This document shows positions 14,355 through 26,457 of a DNA stretch of 64,000 nucleotides, piece after piece. The notes under the pieces were generated by a model. That model was not told the DNA's origin. It saw only the letters and a program-made list of their open reading frames with translations, and searched no databases. Numbering within the stretch: the stretch's first letter is position 1; each line of letters opens with the position of its first letter. The position numbers and the translations under genes are program-made. Location: NCBI GenBank assembly GCA_947561715.1, contig OX387201.1:16072001-16136000 (forward strand), read 5' to 3'. The stretch is from Ascidia mentula (taxonomy: Eukaryota; Chordata; Ascidiacea; Phlebobranchia; Ascidiidae).

Positions 14355-16831
14355 CTATTTGGAATAACAAATAAAGTTGTTCTTCAGTATTCTACTTAAG
14401 AAAAGCATGCTTAATACTTTTTTTCTGACTGCCTGGCCTAAACCACACTATATGCTCAAATAAAATAACCATATGCACGTTCTTTTTTTGAGAAAAAACA
14501 GAATTTTCAGGTTATAACTGAATATTGGCATGTTATTCATTAACAATAGCAAGTGTACAAGGGTATGACTCATAGCAGTAGCCTCCGTCAATTCATGGAA
14601 GGAAATAGCAATTAGCCTAGAGTGCATATTTGAGCTGTACAAAGGATTAGACAAATTAAATGCTGTCTACATTAAGCTTTATTATATCACAAACAGCTGC
14701 CAATACAGAGCATTCCTATTTGAATATTTTTTTTCCAAAGCAAGCTGATGTACAATAACATATTAAAACTGGCTATGATTTTACATATTTCATAAATCCA
14801 AAACAGTTTTGGACCACCAAAATATTACATGCAAAAAGGTTGTCCCAAAGGTCTGGCCATGACAACTACGTGCAGTATTTTACAAACAATAAAAGTAGAG
14901 CAGAAATGTTTGAATCACAGGCTGTGTTTCACACATTCAGTTCACACCACCTCATGATAAAAGCTAGATAAGAACACAGACCCATATTGCACCATTGGTG
15001 TTTGTGACATATCTCACTCAAGCAAGTTCAAACATTGACAAAAAAGTAAGCATATACACAGTAATAGTTGTGACACAGAACACTTTCAAACACAGTACAT
15101 TTTGAGTGCGCCATTAAGTTCAAACAGTATCAGTGCAAACAGCTGGAGGCAATATTGCACCATTTGCCTGTATGACAAGCTTGTTGTGTTTCACTGGTAG
15201 TGAGACATGCTGTTTAAAAACAAATCAACTACAAGGTTTTGGTTACCCATATTGCTGCATGTAGCACCTTGAAATTATTTAAAATTAAATACACCAAAAA
15301 TGACAAAAAATGCCGCATATCCAACACATTATATATATATATGATTGATAAAGGTACAGAATAAAAACAATATATAATGTCAGAGTCCATTATATCTATA
15401 TATATATATACAGTTTTTTGCTGACTTGTAAAGACATGTTTCTTAAAAGCAAATGAGAATGCAAAAGATCTAAAAATTACAAACAAACACAAGCATAATT
15501 ACCAATATTTCAGTTGTTTAATAATCCCAATTTCATAATTAGTTGAGTGAGTACATCCAAAAGGATTTACAACGATTGAGAATAAGAAGATAAATCGAAA
15601 TAAAATTTTGAAACATAGCAAGACATGTATATCAACATTTTCAGTGCAAAAAAATCAGTTTATTAAGCTCAAATGCAAGATTTTCCCAATTCATGATCCA
15701 TCAACATTTATTGTGGGAAATAAAGTCTACAAAAACCCTATTTTTACCAGATTCTTTTATGACACAAATGTCCAGCAATAAAAAGACATTACTCATTCTT
15801 GCAATAAGGAAATGACTTGGAGGCCAGACCAGTAACCAAACTCCCTTTGTTGGTCAGTCATGATGGCATAATTCTGCATGGTACCCAGGAAATAGTAATA
15901 AACTGACAACAAAGGAATTGGACAACAATGACATAAACCAGGTCAGTGTATCTATCCACAGCTGCCAATATATCCCTTGCATCATTGTTACATCATAATC
16001 TACTGGCAGCCAGGCTCCCTTATTTAGTCATGGGACAATGACATAACATTTCATTACTTTTGAAAGGGGTGTAAGTATTAATATAGGACCTTTGTTTTTG
16101 CATATTCCAAACCTACACAATTACATTAGATACATACCATCTGATATGATGACTTCAGTACAAAATTCTGTTTACACATAAAGCATTAATCCCAGTTTAT
16201 GGTTATTTTATAAGGTGATTTACCACTGATATATGGTGATTTATTAATCACAAAAATTTATTACTTTTAATTGTAAAAATTCATACATATTTATTTAGTA
16301 TGGTGTGGCTGTATTTTTATCAATCAAACTTCAAAATGTTTTTTTGCTTTTTTCTGATTTGTACCAGAAACAGTGTTTACAACAACCAAGGTGGTTGTAT
16401 ATATACTTTATATGTACTAAGGTACTTTATTTTGCGGCCTTATTATTATAAAAACCCAACAATTTTATCACAAAAGTTGTTGCCAAGACAACACTTAATG
16501 TGCTGCAAGTTGATGTAACACAGACCAATTAGAGCAAGGCCATGTCAAGTTACTCAATTTAAACCTATGTTTCAGAATGTCGCACAATGAAAACAAAAGG
16601 CACCAAAACATGAATATTTTAATCACTGGATGTTCAGTTAAGTGGTGGCAACAAAAGTAGTTTATGAAAGTTTTGTCACAAGAGTAACAAAGAAAAGGCA
16701 TTTAATCAAATACAACTAACATGCAGTAAGTTAAGTAGCTTACCCTTTTGTACGTTAAGAAAAATTACACACTATAGGATATCACATGCTTCACATTTGG
16801 TAAAATCAAACAATTTAACAAAAAAACTTAC
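14355..16831. other. Long AT-rich 5' intron of TRIP12
   Basis: No frame here has coding character. TA-rich microsatellites lie at about 15331-15345 and 15391-15412. The words 'catgataaaagctag' and 'aatgacata' recur loosely, but no element ends could be set. Confidence 0.4.
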
Positions 16832-17000
16832 AGCCAATACAACACGTTACGAACGAAAAATAGTCACACGAAACAAGCACCCTACACTTTACACTACACA
16901 GCCAACGTTGCTCAGAAGGCCTTGACGTGACGTTTTCTGCGTTAACAGCAACGTGGAGATTACGAAATGGTGCAAACAACGACGAATATCGCGAGAAGAA
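16832..17000 (-). promoter_or_regulatory. Probable non-coding first exon and promoter of TRIP12
   Basis: On the minus strand a strong donor (GCT|GTAAGT) ends at 16832, 2.5 kb upstream of the first coding exon. No reading frame precedes it, so it fits a 5' UTR exon. The DNA just upstream is CpG-richer than its surroundings and has a doubled CRE half-site (TGACGTGACG near 16924-16933). The transcription start itself cannot be seen. Confidence 0.4.
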
Positions 17001-17339
17001 AACAACGTACTGACTTTACACGCTTCAGTAAGAAAAGAACAAGAACGGCAATCAGCTGTTGACAAAATAGCCTCGCAACAGACCTGTTACGTCACAGCAC
17101 GGAATGGCTCTGATAAATATCAAAAATTCGTTTTTTATTTACGGTATTTCACTGTTAAAATGCCCATGAACTACACCCAAAGCTCCGATGGAAAATATGG
17201 AAACATTTCATCAGTTATAGACAATCTTTTTCACAACAATATTTTTAAAACAGATTATTCTGCAATTACTTGAATGTTTTTAATGAAAGGCAAAAGTAGC
17301 TGCGTAGAATGTAAAGATAGACAAAACGATATTTCCTAC

Positions 17340-17857
17340 CTTGACTTGTTATCTTGAGGTCAAATGCTGCAGGCTTTGTGGCCATCAGGTCCAAGGGAGG
17401 TTCCAGGAAGGGGGTATTTATGGTGATACCCCCAGGAAAATGTGTCGTCACAAAACCAAAAAAACGCTGCAGTGACTAAAGGGTTTGTCTTAAATTTGAT
17501 TCTTGATCGTCATACCAGCTTGCATTTATCTGGTGCATAACAATCTCCTTATCTATAGGGCCCAAAATCGTCAGTTTTGCATCTCAATAAGTTTCGAATA
17601 GTACCCCCAAGAGAAACTTTCGGGATCCGTCCTGATCAAATCATTTTTACTTTATGCACAAATCAAAACTACCATACATACAGACCACAACAATACTGAT
17701 ATGCGGTTTTCACGGGCACCGATAAAACCATAAATGTTACTGCATCAAATGCCCATAAAAAGGTGACTTCCTGTGGGATTGCAGCCGTGCACCTACGTTG
17801 GGAGGTGGTGGGTTTGCGAAAGGCCACATTGGTCGTGTAGATGGCCGCCCGGTCGTC
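17340..17857 (-). other. Two possible exons of an unrecognised gene, or coding-like repeat
   Basis: On the minus strand, 17797-17857 (acceptor GGCCAG|GAC, donor AAC|GTAGGT) and 17340-17466 (acceptor CTGCAG|CGT, donor CAAG|GTAGGA) have good splice sites. Joined in one frame they give an ATG-started peptide containing GFVTTHFPGGITINTPFLEP and LDLMATKPAAFDLKITSQ. I do not recognise it. Its continuation would lie inside the TRIP12 5' intron and was not found. The right part overlaps a dispersed repeat family, so a repeat-derived frame is an alternative. Confidence 0.25.
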
Positions 17858-19100
17858 CTGGCCAAAGCACAAATTATTAAAAAGAAAACTACAAAATGAT
17901 TCTCAGCACCAGTGCCGCAAAATTTACTGCCTTCTTCCAACAAAAGCAACTTTATTCTGCATTCTACATTGTTACAGAAAAGATTAGGTTATGTTCGCGA
18001 TTATGAATCGTCACATCTGCGACGATTCAACAAGCGCAACATCCTGATAATCTCTAACACCTCCCAATAAACCACACTAAAGGACCGTCCTCTCTTGTGT
18101 GAATAGCTGCTACCTTTGTGGTTTTATCGGTATAAAGATTACTTAATTAAATAAATACTTGAATATTTGCATCTCACTGCGTATTAGAATTTTGGTTAGT
18201 TTTTAAGTAAATAATAAGAACCGTCGTGACAGACAACAGTATATGTCAGTTTGAAATTCTCAATTACAGGAAAAAAAATTAAGTGAACATCCTGCTCAAA
18301 ACTTTTAGTTTTTGGATTCGTTCCAAGTGTGAATGAAATTTAGTGAAATTCTTTTCACACCTTTAAGAAAATTTGATGATTAATTGTTTCTAAACTTCTG
18401 TAAAATATCTTGAACAACAAACTACCGTAGGTTCCGTTTCACACACATTCATATCTACACAAAGTGGGATTATAGTCAACGACGAGATGTGCGACGATTA
18501 AACAAGCGCAACATCCCGACGACCTCCAAATAAACCACCACAAAAGGACAGTACTCGACAATCGCTTAAGTTTGTTGATTTCGATCAAAGGAACGGTTTT
18601 ATTTTAGCCAGTACACTTGTGCACCACTACGTCCAATGGAGCCGGCGGCAACTTGATCACCCCCTTCCAGTGCGACTGACTGCGATCCTACGAAAGACAG
18701 TGATTCTCCCAGGAAATCATCTTCACATGGGCTTCTGAATCGATAACCCTTGTGGTTTTATTGTTGCCCGTGCCATTCTATTTCCCCTGCTTGCTGTTAT
18801 ACTTGTGCAATAGTTAATGAAAATTTAGTGATATAATTGTAAAATAGATAGTGCGGACTAAAAGAACAAACTGTTGCTTGATGCAAAAATCACAAAAATA
18901 ACTAAGCCCATCAACTGCAATGGCGAGGCAGAGGCGTTTCGTTTACTTTAATAAAGTTTGCATCTTACTGCGTAGTAAAATTTTGGTTAGCTGGTAAGAA
19001 AATAATTAGAAACGTTATTAGAAACAAAAGTGTGTGTCTGTTAAAATTACATGAAAGAAAATTAAGTTAATACCCTGCTATAAATTTCGAGTTTTTATTT
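17690..19100. repeat. Copies of a Ciona-type dispersed repeat family
   Basis: The string ACGATT(C/A)AACAAGCGCAACATC followed by CTC(C)AATAAACCAC appears at about 18018-18080 and again at 18489-18545. The following block (TTTGCATCTCACTGCG, AATTTTGGTTAG) appears at 18165-18200 and 18957-18995. A related copy in the opposite sense, with TGGGAGGTGATGGGT and GTTGCGCACGATTAAAC, is at 41020-41160. No coding capacity or clear ends were seen. Confidence 0.6.
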
Positions 19101-19192
19101 TCTTCTCTACCGCTCTTTTGTGGATAATAAACAAGCAATGTTATTACCGCTAGGTAGCAGTAACTAATTGTATTGACTCGTATAATATATTT

Positions 19193-19605
19193 GTGATTTG
19201 TCCACCCTTGTATTTTTCTCCTGCGCATTTACTGTTCGGTAGACATCAAAATAACAATATCTTTGAATGCTTTTTAAATTGCGCTCTTCTTTGTGCCAGA
19301 TTTGTGATTTATCGATGCAAATACGCTAAGAGGAAACCAACAATAACAGAATTTGTAAATATGCTGCAAAAAACAAGATCTATAGAACTAAACATCGCCA
19401 GTGAAAAATACCGTAGCGAACCGAATTATTACAAAAGAAAGTGGTCCTACGCTGCTTGACGTGAAGCATATACCCATGTAACTTGACCCTCTTTTGCTGA
19501 TTTCTCGCCATTGTGTTTAACCATTGTTTTTTGTCTTCTTGCTTAGCCTTTTCTTCAAGTGTACGCCTTTAGCATCCTTTTTCAATAAAAAAAAAAAATA
19601 AAAAA
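19193..19605 (+). mobile_element. 5'-truncated LINE, 3' end of reverse-transcriptase ORF
   Basis: An open frame ending at 19459 reads LLFGRHQNNN, then LNCALLCARFVIYRCKYAKR, KPTITEFVNML and SIELNIASEKYRSE...YYKRKW. This fits the C-terminal region after the reverse-transcriptase domain in L1-like non-LTR elements (pattern LN..LL..K..IY.CK....P....F...I...A....KW). The stop is followed about 130 bases later by an A-rich tail (19588-19605). All upstream reverse-transcriptase sequence is missing, as expected of a 5'-truncated insertion. It was recognised from the family pattern, not from a search. Confidence 0.65.
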
Positions 19606-19859
19606 TTTGATTTGTCCACATGTTAAATGAGCGCTCGGTACAAAATATGATAAGGATTCATAAGCAATGCAGCTGGGGATACAACATTTCGGGTTTACTT
19701 GCTTGGTGATACCATTTTTTCGATTTCTGTACAGTTTGACAGAAAAGAAAGAAAACTTAGCAGATATTTGAAATTTTAAGTTGGTTTTCTTGTTTTGAAG
19801 TGAACAAATTACAACTCAAGTAAACGTCAGCGAATTTTAATTGGGCATAACGCGATCCC

Positions 19860-20450
19860 TCTAATCCGGGAGCCCAAAGACCAGCTATAAGCCTTTGCAC
19901 CCCCAAAAAACTTTTCTCCACGTTATGAACCTTCACCGCAAACCCGCCCTCCCGCGGCGATTTGCATTATGACGTCACCGCGATGGCCCGCGCTTGCGCT
20001 GGAACAATAAAGCGCGACGAATTGCCCGGGACAGTTTGGAAGTAAACGGACCGGGTTGGGTTTGAGAGGCCCAGCAAAGAACGCAAATGATTGGGGAAGA
20101 GGCCGTTAAATCATTGCGAACGTCACAGCGGGGGCCCTCAGCGGGCTTATTTGGTTCCTCGTGCCTCCGACGGACGCGATTCTCGCCTCAAGCGACAATC
20201 GCCTAAGTCGCCATTGTCGCGTCACAAACACCTACGCAAGAGCCCGCGAAAATTTAATAAGCTTCGTAAAGTGGAAACCGCGTTTAAGGGGAGGGTGAAA
20301 ATGCTCACGGGCGTTTGTGAATTTTCCAATCTATTATTGTTTTGTCATCCATTTGCCATGGCGGCACGTGATAGCCTGCTCGTTCGCGAGCATTGTGTGT
20401 CAACCGACTGTTTGGTGCTCACAATTATAAGGCGAAATCCACATTGAAGA
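19860..20450. promoter_or_regulatory. GC-rich island, candidate distal regulatory element
   Basis: The base composition rises sharply against the AT-rich surroundings. The island has a perfect CRE palindrome (19970-19977), CCATTGTCGCGTCAC (SOX-like CATTGT next to a CRE half-site) and many CpGs. A 118-codon frame (20091-20447) lacks a recognisable motif and splice context, so I read this as non-coding. It lies 3.6 kb downstream of the ZIC gene. Confidence 0.4.
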
Positions 20451-21119
20451 TCGGCGGGTTTCTTATCTAAAGGTTCACTCCCCACATATGGCAAACCGAG
20501 GATTAGTTCGTGTCACATTTGTATAATTTAAATCCTTATTTCCATGATTTGTTCATCAAGGGTTAAAAGTAGGAGGTAAATTTTTGAAACTGTGCTGTAT
20601 TTTTTGGGCCCTACAAAAAAAATTCCGGCAAATCGGACTAAATTGAAAAACCGTTGTAGTTTCAAATAAAGTTATGTACGTTTTTGTGAACCCAACTAAC
20701 ACAGAGGGTGAAATTTAATTTCTAGGTCACCTAACCATAAAAAACGACCAAGTATTTTAAAGATTTTGTGTGACAAATTAAATTCAAAACGAGATATTTG
20801 TAAATGTTGGAAATAATTTTCTTTACTTTCAAAAATTTTATACGGACCTCAGTCAGTCAAACGTTAAGCAAGAAAATTATACATTTAATTTTGAGATTTG
20901 CAGTTTTTGCTCACAGGGGCAGACATTATTTGAAAGATCGTAAAAGCCTTGCTACTCAGGAGTTGTTTCAGTTTCGAAACATCAAGAACAATTTTTCGTT
21001 AAATCTGCAACAATATATCACCAGCGGCATCTTTGATGCATTGTATCAAGATGCCCTGGTCATGTCAATATGTAGGGATCAGATTTAAAGCCGCGCACTT
21101 ACTTCAGCACGACGACTGG

Positions 21120-21600
21120 AATCTGAATAAACATACAGTAGCAACAATAATCCACGCAGACAAACATTATCTCGGCCTCGGCGGCCATTGTTGCGTCACA
21201 ATAATCGCGCAAAAGACGCTGACGTCAGAGAAGAGGGAGACAGCCGAGCTTTAAAAGAAGCAGGAACGAAGCATTCCATTGTAAACAACGCTCTTCGGTG
21301 GAGAGGAGTGGGAGAATGAAAGAGAATGGAAAGGAGAGGAGAATCATGTGATCTCCCGTCGAGCCCGAAATTCGTTTTCTCGGGAATAATAAATTTTCTT
21401 CTGGACCCCGACTATTCATCATGCGCATTTGGGCGGAATTATTGGATCTGCGAGTCGATGAAAGAGCGCAGAGTTTGCCGTTCCACCGCCTTAATGAGTT
21501 CGGGAGAGCTTATTGGCCGGCTCGCAAACTTGCCGCGCCCGTTCATACTCGCCCCTAATCCCGAAACATTTTAATAAGCGCTCAATATAATCTCTATTAC
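21120..21600. promoter_or_regulatory. Second GC-rich island sharing motifs with the first
   Basis: It contains CCATTGTTGCGTCAC, one base different from the island at 19.9-20.4 kb, a CRE palindrome at 21220-21227, and GCTTATTGGCCGG with a CCAAT-type box. No gene-like frame was found. The shared grammar suggests paired enhancers, perhaps for the ZIC gene, but this is inference. Confidence 0.4.
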
Positions 21601-21783
21601 GCCTATTACGTGGGGCTTGGCTTAATAAGACTTTACAAAGTTGGTTTGCAACGAATGGGATTTTGTTCTGCTTTGTAAAGTCGAGACAAAAGTTTTCACA
21701 AAATTTGCCGGAACAGCAACATGGATTTTTTTATTTTTTGATCATAAACTTATTTTTTTCTCGTTTATGAAATCGTAAAATGA

Positions 21784-22275
21784 GAGATTTCAAAATTCAT
21801 TATTTGGAAATTTGGAAACAAACTATAAAATTATCAAACCGTAATGTTTGCTTCATCAACGTAACGTATTGTTTTAAAATTTAGATTCCCGTGAAACATT
21901 GCAAGATGAAAAATATTCCAAAACCCATCCCTGTACTCTTCCCAGCAGAGATTTCAAAATTCATTATTTGGAAATTTGGAAACAAACTATAAAATTATCA
22001 AACCGTAATGTTTGCTTCATCAACGTAACGTATTGTTTTAAAATTTAGATTCCCGTGAAACATTGCAAGATGAAAAATATTCCAAAACCCATCCCTGTAC
22101 TCTTCCCAGCAGAGATTTCAAAATTCATTATTTGGAAATTTGGAAACAAACTATAAAATTATCAAACTGTGATGTTTGCTTCATCAACGTAGCGTATTGT
22201 TTTAAAATTTAGATTCCCGTGAAACATTGCAAGATGAAAAATATTCCAAAACCCATCCCTGTACTCTTCCCAGCA
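21784..22275 (+). repeat. Three tandem copies of a 164 bp unit
   Basis: Units 21784-21947, 21948-22111 and 22112-22275 each run from GAGATTTCAAAATTC to CTCTTCCCAGCA with exact 164-base spacing. Units 1 and 2 appear identical; unit 3 differs at a few bases (AAACTGTGATG, GTAGCG). No coding frame runs through it. Confidence 0.95.
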
Positions 22276-22379
22276 GGGCATTAATTTGTCAGGTGTCACA
22301 AAAAAAACAGAAAACAAACAAATCGATGGAGTAAAAAATTCTCACCATTATTCACAATACATAATTCCATTTCACCTTT

Positions 22380-22640
22380 CAATGCTCTGGCGGCCAATCA
22401 GCGGTCCGCGACTTTTTGTTTCCTAATCGTTAAAGCTTCATGGACCTTGCCTTTCCCAGGGCTATTAGCAGAGGCTTGAAAACGAAAATCAATGGACCTT
22501 TCCCTTCAATCCCCTCTGGGAGTTCTTTATTGGTCGCAAAGGTGTTCCTTCTCACGATGACTGGGGTTTTGCTGTGCGGTGATTGTAAGCAACTGTGATA
22601 AACGTTCAATTGTTTGTTGTTTTTAATTAGGAATGCGGTC
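22380..22640. promoter_or_regulatory. Moderately GC-rich non-coding block
   Basis: The block contains GGCCAATCAGCGG (a CCAAT box), two copies of TGGACCTT(T)(G)CC, and homeodomain-type TAAT/ATTA words. It lies between the 164 bp repeat and the ZIC gene. Candidate regulatory DNA only. Confidence 0.25.
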
Positions 22641-24042
22641 AATTAGGTCGAAATTTTGATGGCTTTTCACAGCTTGTATTTACAAGTAACGTCAACGTCA
22701 TTGGTTGTATATTATGCTTAGTATGTTCAAAGCATGAAGGTTTTTATTCCAACTTAATGATGCTGATGAGAATTACGTCTTTTTAGTGATATTTGTCAAC
22801 TTCGGATGGCAAGAACCAACACACAAAGCGTTTTGTAGCAATTCCACATGTTTCTTTAGAAACCGGAAGATATTGGATAAACTATTCAACTATAAACACC
22901 ATGTGTTCTTCATTGAGTACACTAAATTGTGTTTGATTGGATTTGAAAGAAAAGTTGAATTATTGTCATGAATACGCTTCAAAAAAATGAAACAAACAAA
23001 ATGATGTATCATATCGTTGACCTTTACGTGATTTAATTACAAATATAAATAAAAGAGTATTTTTCACCAGGAATAAATCCCAGCTCGCATGTAATATTTA
23101 TGCCCGAGTGGTGTTAATCGTATAAAAATATATAACATGGAAAATATAAAAATTGGCGGAAAATAATAAAGGCCCCAAAATATTTGAACCCTTCCAAGTT
23201 TTAAGTTTATATTTTTAGAACACATTTTTTGACCATGGAAGGTCATTTAAGCCTTGTGGAAAACGAACTTACAAAATAAATGAGGATTTTCACTAATGAC
23301 ATAAACATTTCTAAAAGTAAATTAAACTTGTTTCTTTGTAAAGTTGAAACTATCAACCTATAGGTGTTTAATATCAGAAAAAAAGTATTTCGCATAAAGA
23401 GGAATCATATGTTGCTTCTGGCTTTACCCCACAATAACTACTTATTTTTGTCCTTTTCTTAACAAGCAAACAAACACAACAAGAAATTTAAAACGATGTG
23501 TTATATTTTGACACAACGCAATAAATTACATTTATAAAAGTTGGGAAGATGCAGTGGATTCAAAGGCTGTAGCCTGTGTCAGGCTAAATTTAAACCTATG
23601 CAAGTTGAGAGGCAATTCATCTTTTTTACGAAAGAAGCAGATGTTCAAGTTAAGGCGTTAGTACGTCTTGGCACATTGCACAGACTGGCTTGGGTGAAAG
23701 GCACGTCGACTGATAATGTATATTTAGGCTGGCGAGGTTTAAAAAGGCACGGGGGTATCAAAAATTGGTCGGTGGCACGTTGGTGCGAGATTTAAAAGCG
23801 GTAAAATAGAATTCACGCTTGCGATGTGAAAAAAAATCGGTGCAGTGACGTGAAAGGAAAAGGTGCTGATATAAAAGGCAAAGACCGGCGGAAGGAATAA
23901 CACATCAAGAAGTAAACACTACACGCTTGAAACACGGAAGGCCTTTTTGCGACCAAACTGTGCATGATATATGTGTACGCTATTTGCACGCAAAATGGCC
24001 GACCCAACGGCTCGGTACATTGGAAAATAAACACAAATTGCT
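22641..24042 (-). other. 3' flank and probable 3' UTR of the ZIC gene
   Basis: No AATAAA was found on the minus strand here; an ATTAAA variant at about 23368-23373 would give a 3' UTR near 670 bases. The plus-strand frames in this span look like chance. In ascidians a maternal ZIC mRNA (macho-1) is localised through its 3' UTR, so the stretch is worth attention if this is that gene. Confidence 0.35.
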
Positions 24043-26457
24043 TTAAAACACAGACTCCGGGGGTGCAAGTTGTGGACACGCGGTGACAAGGTTGTGTGAA
24101 AAAGGAATAAAATCGGAAGTGCTGGAGGTGGTGGGGTCGATTTGTCTGTTGTAAGGTGGCAACTGGTTGGTGTAGAAAGGCTGTGCTGGTTGGTGGTGTG
24201 GTTGGTAGTAATACTGCGCGTCATTTCCTATGTTTCCAACGGTTTGCGATGGACGGAAATAGCTCAAGCCCTGATTGCTTAGCGATGGGAGGACCCCAGA
24301 GTTTTGCCAAACCCCCTGGCCGCACGGGAAAGCCCCAGGGTTACCGGCCTCTACGTGTGTTTGTTCCAGGACGCATTTCGTCTCGTCGATGCTGGAATCT
24401 GCGACAGTTTCGTAGGGAAAACCAGCGGAATTCACGACATCAAGGGTGAGGTTTTCGCAAACAGAAGCAGGCGACGAAGCTGACGAAATCGACGAAGACT
24501 GCGGAGAATCGTGATCGAGAAGCTGCTGTTGTTGGTGATGGTTTCCGATGGGCGTTAGACAACACTTCTCTTCGCTAGTGTAAGTGTGCATGGTGGGCTT
24601 GGCGTTCACATCCTGGGTAATATTGTTGTTGGTGTCGGCAGGTTGTTGTGGAGGCGATTGTGGTTCGTCTGTGGGTTGTGAGTCGAGATCGGACGAGAGC
24701 CGAATATCTCCCTGAGCTTCGTGCAGTTTCATGTGTTTGCGCAGGGAACTGGGGTGGGTGTAACTTTTGTCGCAACCGTATATCTGAAAACACAAAACGC
24801 TTGTAAAAAATTCGAAATGGGTGGAAAATTCTTGAACGACTTTATGTTGTGTTTGATATCGAAATGCTTTACTCACTTCTTTCTCTTTCATTATTTATTA
24901 ACAGAAGTCAATACTTGGATACATGTTAACAAAGTATGTAGAGTCCAATGAAAACCAAATTATTGCGCAATAAAATATATTTACTCCCGAAACGAAAGGA
25001 GAAACTTTCGCGTGGCGGATTTACTTCTTTTAATAATTTTAAAAACAGAAAAAATTCAAAAAATTAGGATTTGGTCAACCGTTTTCTTGACAGAAAAAAA
25101 TATTTGCTTGTTTTCCGAGTTTATAGTTTTTCTTTTAATATTTTCCCATAAGCTCACCTTGCAGAGATAGGGTTTGTCTGTTGTATGCACGTGGGTGTGC
25201 TTCTTTCTGTCGGAGCTGTTCGCGAAACGTCGGTTGCATCCAGAGAACTCGCAACAAAACGGCTTCTCTCCTATACAACAGAAGAGAACATGGCGTTTAA
25301 AATCAATGTTACGCCAAACTCGATGACCCGAATATTTGGCGGACATTTGCAGTTTAATTGCTCTGCAATAATTTCCAGCGAGTTGCCTTTGAATGAGAGC
25401 GGCGCTAACTCGAATTTGATTCAATTTATTGCACATAACATTGTAATCTTTATTTTGTTTCTTCGTTTTAGTTTTGGAGTAGGATATTTTTATATCACTC
25501 GTTTTTTAGTAATTTATGTCTCAGTTTTTTTGTTGTACATTTTATCAAGTATTTGCTATTCCGATAAAGCTAAAGTTTTTATAAACTTATCAACCTAAAA
25601 TTACAGTGTTTACTTGATAAATTCCATTTCATTTACACTCCCTACAAAGACACGATAAAATGCATACCTGTGTGCGTCCGTTTGTGAATTTTCAGGTTTT
25701 CGCTTCTCGCGAATACTTTTCCGCATCCAGGGTAAGGACAAAGGAACGGCTTCTCGCCTGTGTGGACACGGATGTGGTTGATCAACTTGTACTTGGCCTT
25801 GAAAGGTTTGTCCTTCCTCGCGCATTCGGCCCAATAGCAAGTATGGTCGGCCTGCTCCGGGCCCCCGACGTGGTCTCTACTCACGTGGGCGACCAGATCC
25901 ACCATATTGTGGAATATGAGGTTGCACGGTTCGCCTGGGACGTGAAGGTGAACAGGCTTTGGTTCGCACTGGTACATACCGGAATCGTCAAAGTTGCTCG
26001 TCATGGCTTTGGTCCATTTGCAAACCAGTTCCTGGTGCAGTTCTGCCTGAGGGTGCTGGAATGCTGTGTATGTGAGAAAGCTCTGACCAGTGTGAAGATT
26101 GTGGGAAAAGTTCACCGGCAAGTTGAAATTGATGGGCGACGGGTTTTGCCATGGAAGAGGAAGTTCTCCGTACTGATACTTGTACTGTGTTCCGATGCCG
26201 ATGTTGGGTGCGGTCTGCTGGTGCCAAACCGAGCCCGGGGATGTCTCGCCTGATTGGCGAAAAAACGTACTCGGATTTCCCGTCGAAAGAGGGTGGATGG
26301 TTTCGATGTTCGGCCTGGAAATGGCGGACAAGGCGGGATATGGCTGGGACAGAAAAGGCTCCTGGGGCATATTGGAAGTAATATCTTTCGACTCGTAGTG
26401 ATGAGTCTTCGGAAAGGGCGGAGTGTTTTCGTAACTTAAGGTTGTTGCAAAAGCCAT
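24043..26457 (-). CDS. ZIC: ZIC-family zinc-finger transcription factor (ascidian Zic-related, possibly macho-1/Zic-r.a)
   Basis: Three exons, 25668-26457, 25158-25270 and 24043-24783, give 547 residues in phase. The five C2H2 fingers span about residues 165-320. Fingers 2-5 are nearly canonical [55 protein letters not shown] and [18 protein letters not shown]. Finger 1 (from CKW) is stretched, with 31 residues between its first cysteine and the next usable one (EPC). The introns fall after THT|G and after YLCK|, as I recall for vertebrate ZIC genes. The C-terminal arm is rich in Gln, Ser and Pro. ZIC factors bind DNA in the nucleus and set neural, muscle and notochord fates. The start is the first in-frame ATG (26457). 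Which ascidian paralogue it is cannot be settled here; the lack of tandem copies in the window slightly favours macho-1 over the multicopy ZicL. Confidence 0.95.

Noticed and set aside
16953..17273. 106-codon plus-strand frame next to the TRIP12 promoter
   Set aside because: It starts at GTG, its first in-frame ATG leaves about 37 codons, and nothing supports splicing or homology.
20091..20447. 118-codon frame in a GC-rich island
   Set aside because: No recognisable motif, no splice context; long frames arise by chance in GC-rich DNA.
25660..26253. 197-codon plus-strand frame
   Set aside because: It is the antisense shadow of the first ZIC exon.
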